From contig NZ_JAPNKC010000001.1 in NCBI RefSeq assembly GCF_026626705.1, positions 6,900,001 through 6,964,000 on the forward strand: a stretch of 64,000 nucleotides of DNA, given 5' to 3'. Source of the DNA: Pyxidicoccus sp. MSG2. GTDB taxonomy: Bacteria; Myxococcota; Myxococcia; Myxococcales; Myxococcaceae. The notes under the pieces were generated by a model. It did no database searches and was not told the DNA's origin. It saw only the letters and a program-made list of their open reading frames with translations. The position numbers and the translations under genes are program-made. This document shows, one piece after another, positions 61,500 through 64,000 of this stretch. The stretch's first letter is position 1. Every line of letters begins with the position of its first letter.

Positions 61500-62199
61500 C
61501 GGGGGCGGGCGGAAGTCTCCGGCCGTGCGCCGCCGCGCCTCGCCGAAGACCGGGGCCGCCGCCTCGGGCGCGCAGGAGCGCGAGGCCCGCAAGGCGCGGC
61601 GGCAGGAGGGCCGGCGCACGGCCATCCTCACCGCCGCGCGCGCGGTGCTGGTGCGCGAGGGCCTCTCCGGGCTGACGCTGGACGCGGTGGCGGCGGAGGC
61701 GGACCTGAGCAAGCCGTCGCTCTTCTACTACTTCCGCTCCAAGGAGGACCTCGTCGGGGAGCTGGCGGTGGAGGGCCTCGCCCGCGAGGTGGAGGTGCTG
61801 GAGGTGGCGGTGGCCTCCGCGGACAGCGGGGTGGAGGCGCTCGCCGCGCTGGTGCGCGCCCGGGTGGACCTGTACGCGGAGGATTTGGACGCCTTCCGCG
61901 TCGTGTACCTCTGGCCCCAGCTCCTGGGCCGTCAGTCCGACGCGCAGCGCGAGCGCGTGTATGCGCTGAGCGCGCGGCTCAACGACGCGCTCGAGGCGCG
62001 GCTCCAGGCGGACGCGCGCGCGGGGCGGCTGGCCCCGGGCTTCCAGCCGCGCCGGCTGGCCAACGTCGCGTGGACGGTGGCGCACGGCCTGCTGTCGCTG
62101 GTGGCGGGGCTGGAAAATGCCGGTGGAAACACGCGGTACACGTTGTCGCAACTGCGTGACGAAGCCTGTGTGCTGCTGCTGCGGGCCGGTGTCCGCTGA
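61480..62199 (+). CDS. TetR-family transcriptional regulator
   Basis: 239 residues. A basic, Ala/Arg-rich head of about 45 residues precedes the helix-turn-helix domain (TAILTAARAVLVREGLSGLTLDAVAAEADLSKPSLFYYFRSKEDL). The remaining helices form the ligand-binding domain, with WTVAHGLLSLVAG near the end. The ATG at 61480 lies inside the DUF4336 gene (20-bp overlap), so both are made together. It probably represses its own unit through the palindrome at 60764-60783. Confidence 0.9.
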   Translation: MASPGSSGGGRKSPAVRRRASPKTGAAASGAQEREARKARRQEGRRTAILTAARAVLVREGLSGLTLDAVAAEADLSKPSLFYYFRSKEDLVGELAVEGLAREVEVLEVAVASADSGVEALAALVRARVDLYAEDLDAFRVVYLWPQLLGRQSDAQRERVYALSARLNDALEARLQADARAGRLAPGFQPRRLANVAWTVAHGLLSLVAGLENAGGNTRYTLSQLRDEACVLLLRAGVR

Positions 62200-62272
62200 G
62201 TGTTGCTGTGAACGCTTGCCGCGTCGCGCTATGAAGGGCCTTCATCCCAGTCGTTCGCCTTCAGGAGGCTTC

Positions 62273-62884
62273 ATGCGGTCATCTCGTTCGTCTCTCTGGG
62301 TTGCCGGCACCATGGCGGCGTGCCTCGTCTCTGGCTCCGCCTTCGCCTACGCCACCGGTCAGACCGGCTTCAGCGGCAAGCAGGCCGGCAACACGTGCAT
62401 GAACTCGACCTGCCACAGCGGCGGCACGACGCCCACGGTGACGCTGGAGGGCCCGGACACGCTGGAGGCGGGCGCCACCGGCAACTACACGCTCGTCATC
62501 ACCGGCGGCGCGGGCGTGCGCGGCGGCTTCAACGTGGCGGTGGACCGCGGCTCGGTGGAGGCCGGCTCCGACTCGCGGAAGAGCAGCGGCGAGGTGACGC
62601 ACAAGCAGCCCAAGGCCTTCTCCAACGGCACGCTCCGCTTCGACTTCACGCTGGTGGCGCCGGCCAGCGGCGGCTCCGTGAAGCTCTTCGGCGCGGGCAA
62701 CTCCACCAACTTCAACAACGAGCCCGAGGGCGACGCCTCCGCGCAGGCCTCGAAGACCATCACCGTGACGGGTGGCACCGGCGAGGAGGAGGGTGACGGG
62801 GGTGGCTGCTCGGCCGCCGCGGGCGCGCCGCTGCTGGGCGCGGTGTTGATGCTGCTCGGCGCCCGCTCGCGCCGCCGCAAGTAG
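62273..62884 (+). CDS. MYXO-CTERM surface protein with CxxxxCH motif
   Basis: 203 residues; ATG 62273 follows a strong AGGAGG. N-terminal signal peptide (cleavage near AFA, about 25). Just after it is Cys42-x4-Cys47-His48 (CMNSTCHSGG), a heme-like or metal site seen in 'choice-of-anchor V' proteins. A beta domain (about 55-165) follows. The C-terminus has GGGCS, one hydrophobic helix (APLLGAVLMLLGA) and a basic end RSRRRK: the MYXO-CTERM sorting signal, cut and lipid-anchored at the cell surface in myxobacteria. I recall a family named after M. xanthus MXAN_6652 with this layout. Confidence 0.88.
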   Translation: MRSSRSSLWVAGTMAACLVSGSAFAYATGQTGFSGKQAGNTCMNSTCHSGGTTPTVTLEGPDTLEAGATGNYTLVITGGAGVRGGFNVAVDRGSVEAGSDSRKSSGEVTHKQPKAFSNGTLRFDFTLVAPASGGSVKLFGAGNSTNFNNEPEGDASAQASKTITVTGGTGEEEGDGGGCSAAAGAPLLGAVLMLLGARSRRRK

Positions 62885-62988
62885 CCCGCGCCGCCGCATT
62901 GCGTAGTCGGCCGCCTGCTCCGAGAGCGGGCGCGGCGGGGTGGGGCGACAGCCTCCGGGGGCGCGGCCTAACATCCGCGCCCTTGTCC

Positions 62989-63864
62989 ATGCACCTCCGC
63001 CGACTCCTTCCCATCCTGTTCCTGATGGGGCCGCTCGCGTGTGTGAGTGGCCCCGGCCTCCGTCCGCCGGAGGCCCCTGCTGCCTCCGTGCAACGCAAGA
63101 CGGGGGAGCTCCGGGTGATGACCTTCAACATCCAGTCCGGCCTCCACGGGCTGGAGGGCGTGGCGGGCGTCATCCGCGCCTCGGTGCCGGACGTCGTCGC
63201 GCTGCAGGAGGTGGACGTCGGCTCCACGCGCGCGGGCGGGGTGGACCAGGTGGCGGAACTGTCCCGCCTCACCGGCCTGCCGTACCGCGCCCACTTCCGC
63301 ACCACGGATTTGTATGGCGGCGCCTATGGCATCGCCCTGCTGTCGCGCTTCCCGCTGGAGGCGCTGGCGCAGTACCCGCTGCCGGTGCCTCGCGGCGCGG
63401 AGCCCCGCACGCTGGCCCACGCGGTGGTGCTCATGGACGGGCGCGAGGTGAGCATCTACCTCACGCACCTCATCCGCCGTCCCTTCAACGGCGACGCGCG
63501 CGTGCGCCAGAGCGCCCTGGTGGCCCGGCTGATGGCGGCCGACTCGCGGCCCAAGCTGCTGATGGGGGACCTCAACGACGACCCGGACTCGCGCCCCGTC
63601 CGCCTGCTGCGGCGGGACATGCGCGACGTGGTCGCCGCCACCGGTGGGGCGCGCGGCACGTACCCGATGCCGTTCATCCTCCCCACGCTGCGCATCGACT
63701 ACGTGCTGGCGTGTGATGCCTTCACCCCGGTGTCCAGCCGCGTGCTGCACGTGGCCGTGTCGGACCACTACCCGGTGGTGGCGGACCTGCGGCTGAAGCC
63801 GGAATCGATTCCCGCGGTGGCCGAGCGCCCCGCCGAAGCGGGCGCCGTCGGCTCCGCGCCCTGA
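62989..63864 (+). CDS. Endonuclease/exonuclease/phosphatase lipoprotein
   Basis: 291 residues, signal ending GPLACVS (lipobox LAC). The EEP domain (about 40-270) has LRVMTFNIQSGLHG (metal Asn), VVALQEVD (metal Glu), LLMGDLNDDPDS (catalytic Asp/Asn), and SDHYPVVADL (His). Members cut DNA, RNA or phospholipids; the secreted forms are often DNases or sphingomyelinase-like. ATG 62989 has no Shine-Dalgarno but TAACAT lies 14 nt upstream, so leaderless or short-leader expression is likely. It converges with a gene cut by the right edge. Confidence 0.88.
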   Translation: MHLRRLLPILFLMGPLACVSGPGLRPPEAPAASVQRKTGELRVMTFNIQSGLHGLEGVAGVIRASVPDVVALQEVDVGSTRAGGVDQVAELSRLTGLPYRAHFRTTDLYGGAYGIALLSRFPLEALAQYPLPVPRGAEPRTLAHAVVLMDGREVSIYLTHLIRRPFNGDARVRQSALVARLMAADSRPKLLMGDLNDDPDSRPVRLLRRDMRDVVAATGGARGTYPMPFILPTLRIDYVLACDAFTPVSSRVLHVAVSDHYPVVADLRLKPESIPAVAERPAEAGAVGSAP

Positions 63865-63871
63865 CGCCTGA

Positions 63872-63899
63872 GGCCGCCCCGGCAACGCGAGGGGCGGCC
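63872..63899. terminator. Hairpin between convergent genes
   Basis: GGCCGCCCC/GGGGCGGCC, a 9-bp perfect stem with a 10-nt loop, 7 bp after the upstream stop and 8 bp before the next one. Confidence 0.65.
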
Positions 63900-63907
63900 G
63901 GGGTGCG

Positions 63908-64000
63908 TCAGCTCACGTTGAAGCGGTACAGCACTTCCTTGTCGCCCTTGCTGTAGCCCTTGAGCACCTGGTGCTGGAGATTCTTGGCGCCCAGCTGCGT
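63908..64000 (-). CDS. C-terminal end of an unidentified protein (cut by window)
   Basis: Thirty codons and a stop are open to the window edge in one minus-strand frame (ending KGDKEVLYRFNVS). High third-position G+C and the hairpin just beyond the stop support a real gene end. Too short to name. Confidence 0.6.
   Translation of the reverse strand, partial: TQLGAKNLQHQVLKGYSKGDKEVLYRFNVS

Overview
The window is about 70% G+C, densely coded, and reads as the chromosome of a myxobacterium of the Myxococcus/Corallococcus/Pyxidicoccus group. The strongest markers are a complete dif chemosensory cluster in the gene order described for Myxococcus xanthus, a protein ending in a MYXO-CTERM sorting tail, many lipoproteins with Asp/Gly-rich repeats, and a serine/threonine kinase. 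No rRNA, tRNA, CRISPR array, prophage or insertion sequence was seen.

Layout. 1-4.2 kb: the end of a von Willebrand (VWA) domain protein, an unusual six-repeat protein, and thiL. 4.3-10.3 kb: difA-B-C-D-E-G, the pathway that controls exopolysaccharide and social motility in M. xanthus, followed by larB-larC of nickel-pincer cofactor synthesis (10.3-12.3 kb). 12.3-18.9 kb, mostly minus strand: a zinc-ribbon membrane protein coupled to an AAA+ ATPase, a two-domain VOC protein, a Gfo/Idh/MocA oxidoreductase with an internal duplication, a small myxobacterial protein, and a cyclic-nucleotide-domain histidine kinase without its phospho-acceptor histidine. 18.9-20.7 kb: a large polytopic membrane protein.

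20.7-32.2 kb is the most unusual region. It is a minus-strand array reading sigma factor, zinc-finger anti-sigma-like protein, exported caspase, then four tandem paralogous lipoproteins. The first three genes overlap by 4 bp each. The lipoproteins carry Cys-rich repeats with EF-hand-like loops and a leucine-rich receptor-L-like domain. Five copies of a 20-bp palindrome lie just upstream of the sigma gene. I propose this as the candidate undescribed system: an envelope-sensing, possibly calcium-dependent caspase/sigma module.

32.6-43.5 kb: an ADP-ribosylation/crystallin J1-like protein, a secreted nuclease-like lipoprotein, a Lys/Ala-tailed small protein, grpE-dnaK, a serine/threonine kinase and two DUF2382 stress-type proteins. 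43.6-48.4 kb: a translationally coupled branched-chain amino-acid ABC transporter (livJ-H-M-G-F). 48.6-55.7 kb: secreted or lipid-anchored proteins, a Tam-like methyltransferase and a papain-like amidase. 55.8-59.2 kb: thpR, a YdjM-like membrane hydrolase, a membrane adenylate cyclase and a second, metacaspase-type caspase. 59.2-64 kb: archaeal-type proS, divergent from a DUF4336 protein and TetR regulator, a MYXO-CTERM protein, an endonuclease/exonuclease/phosphatase protein and a gene cut by the right edge.

All family assignments come from motifs recognised by eye; no database search was run.
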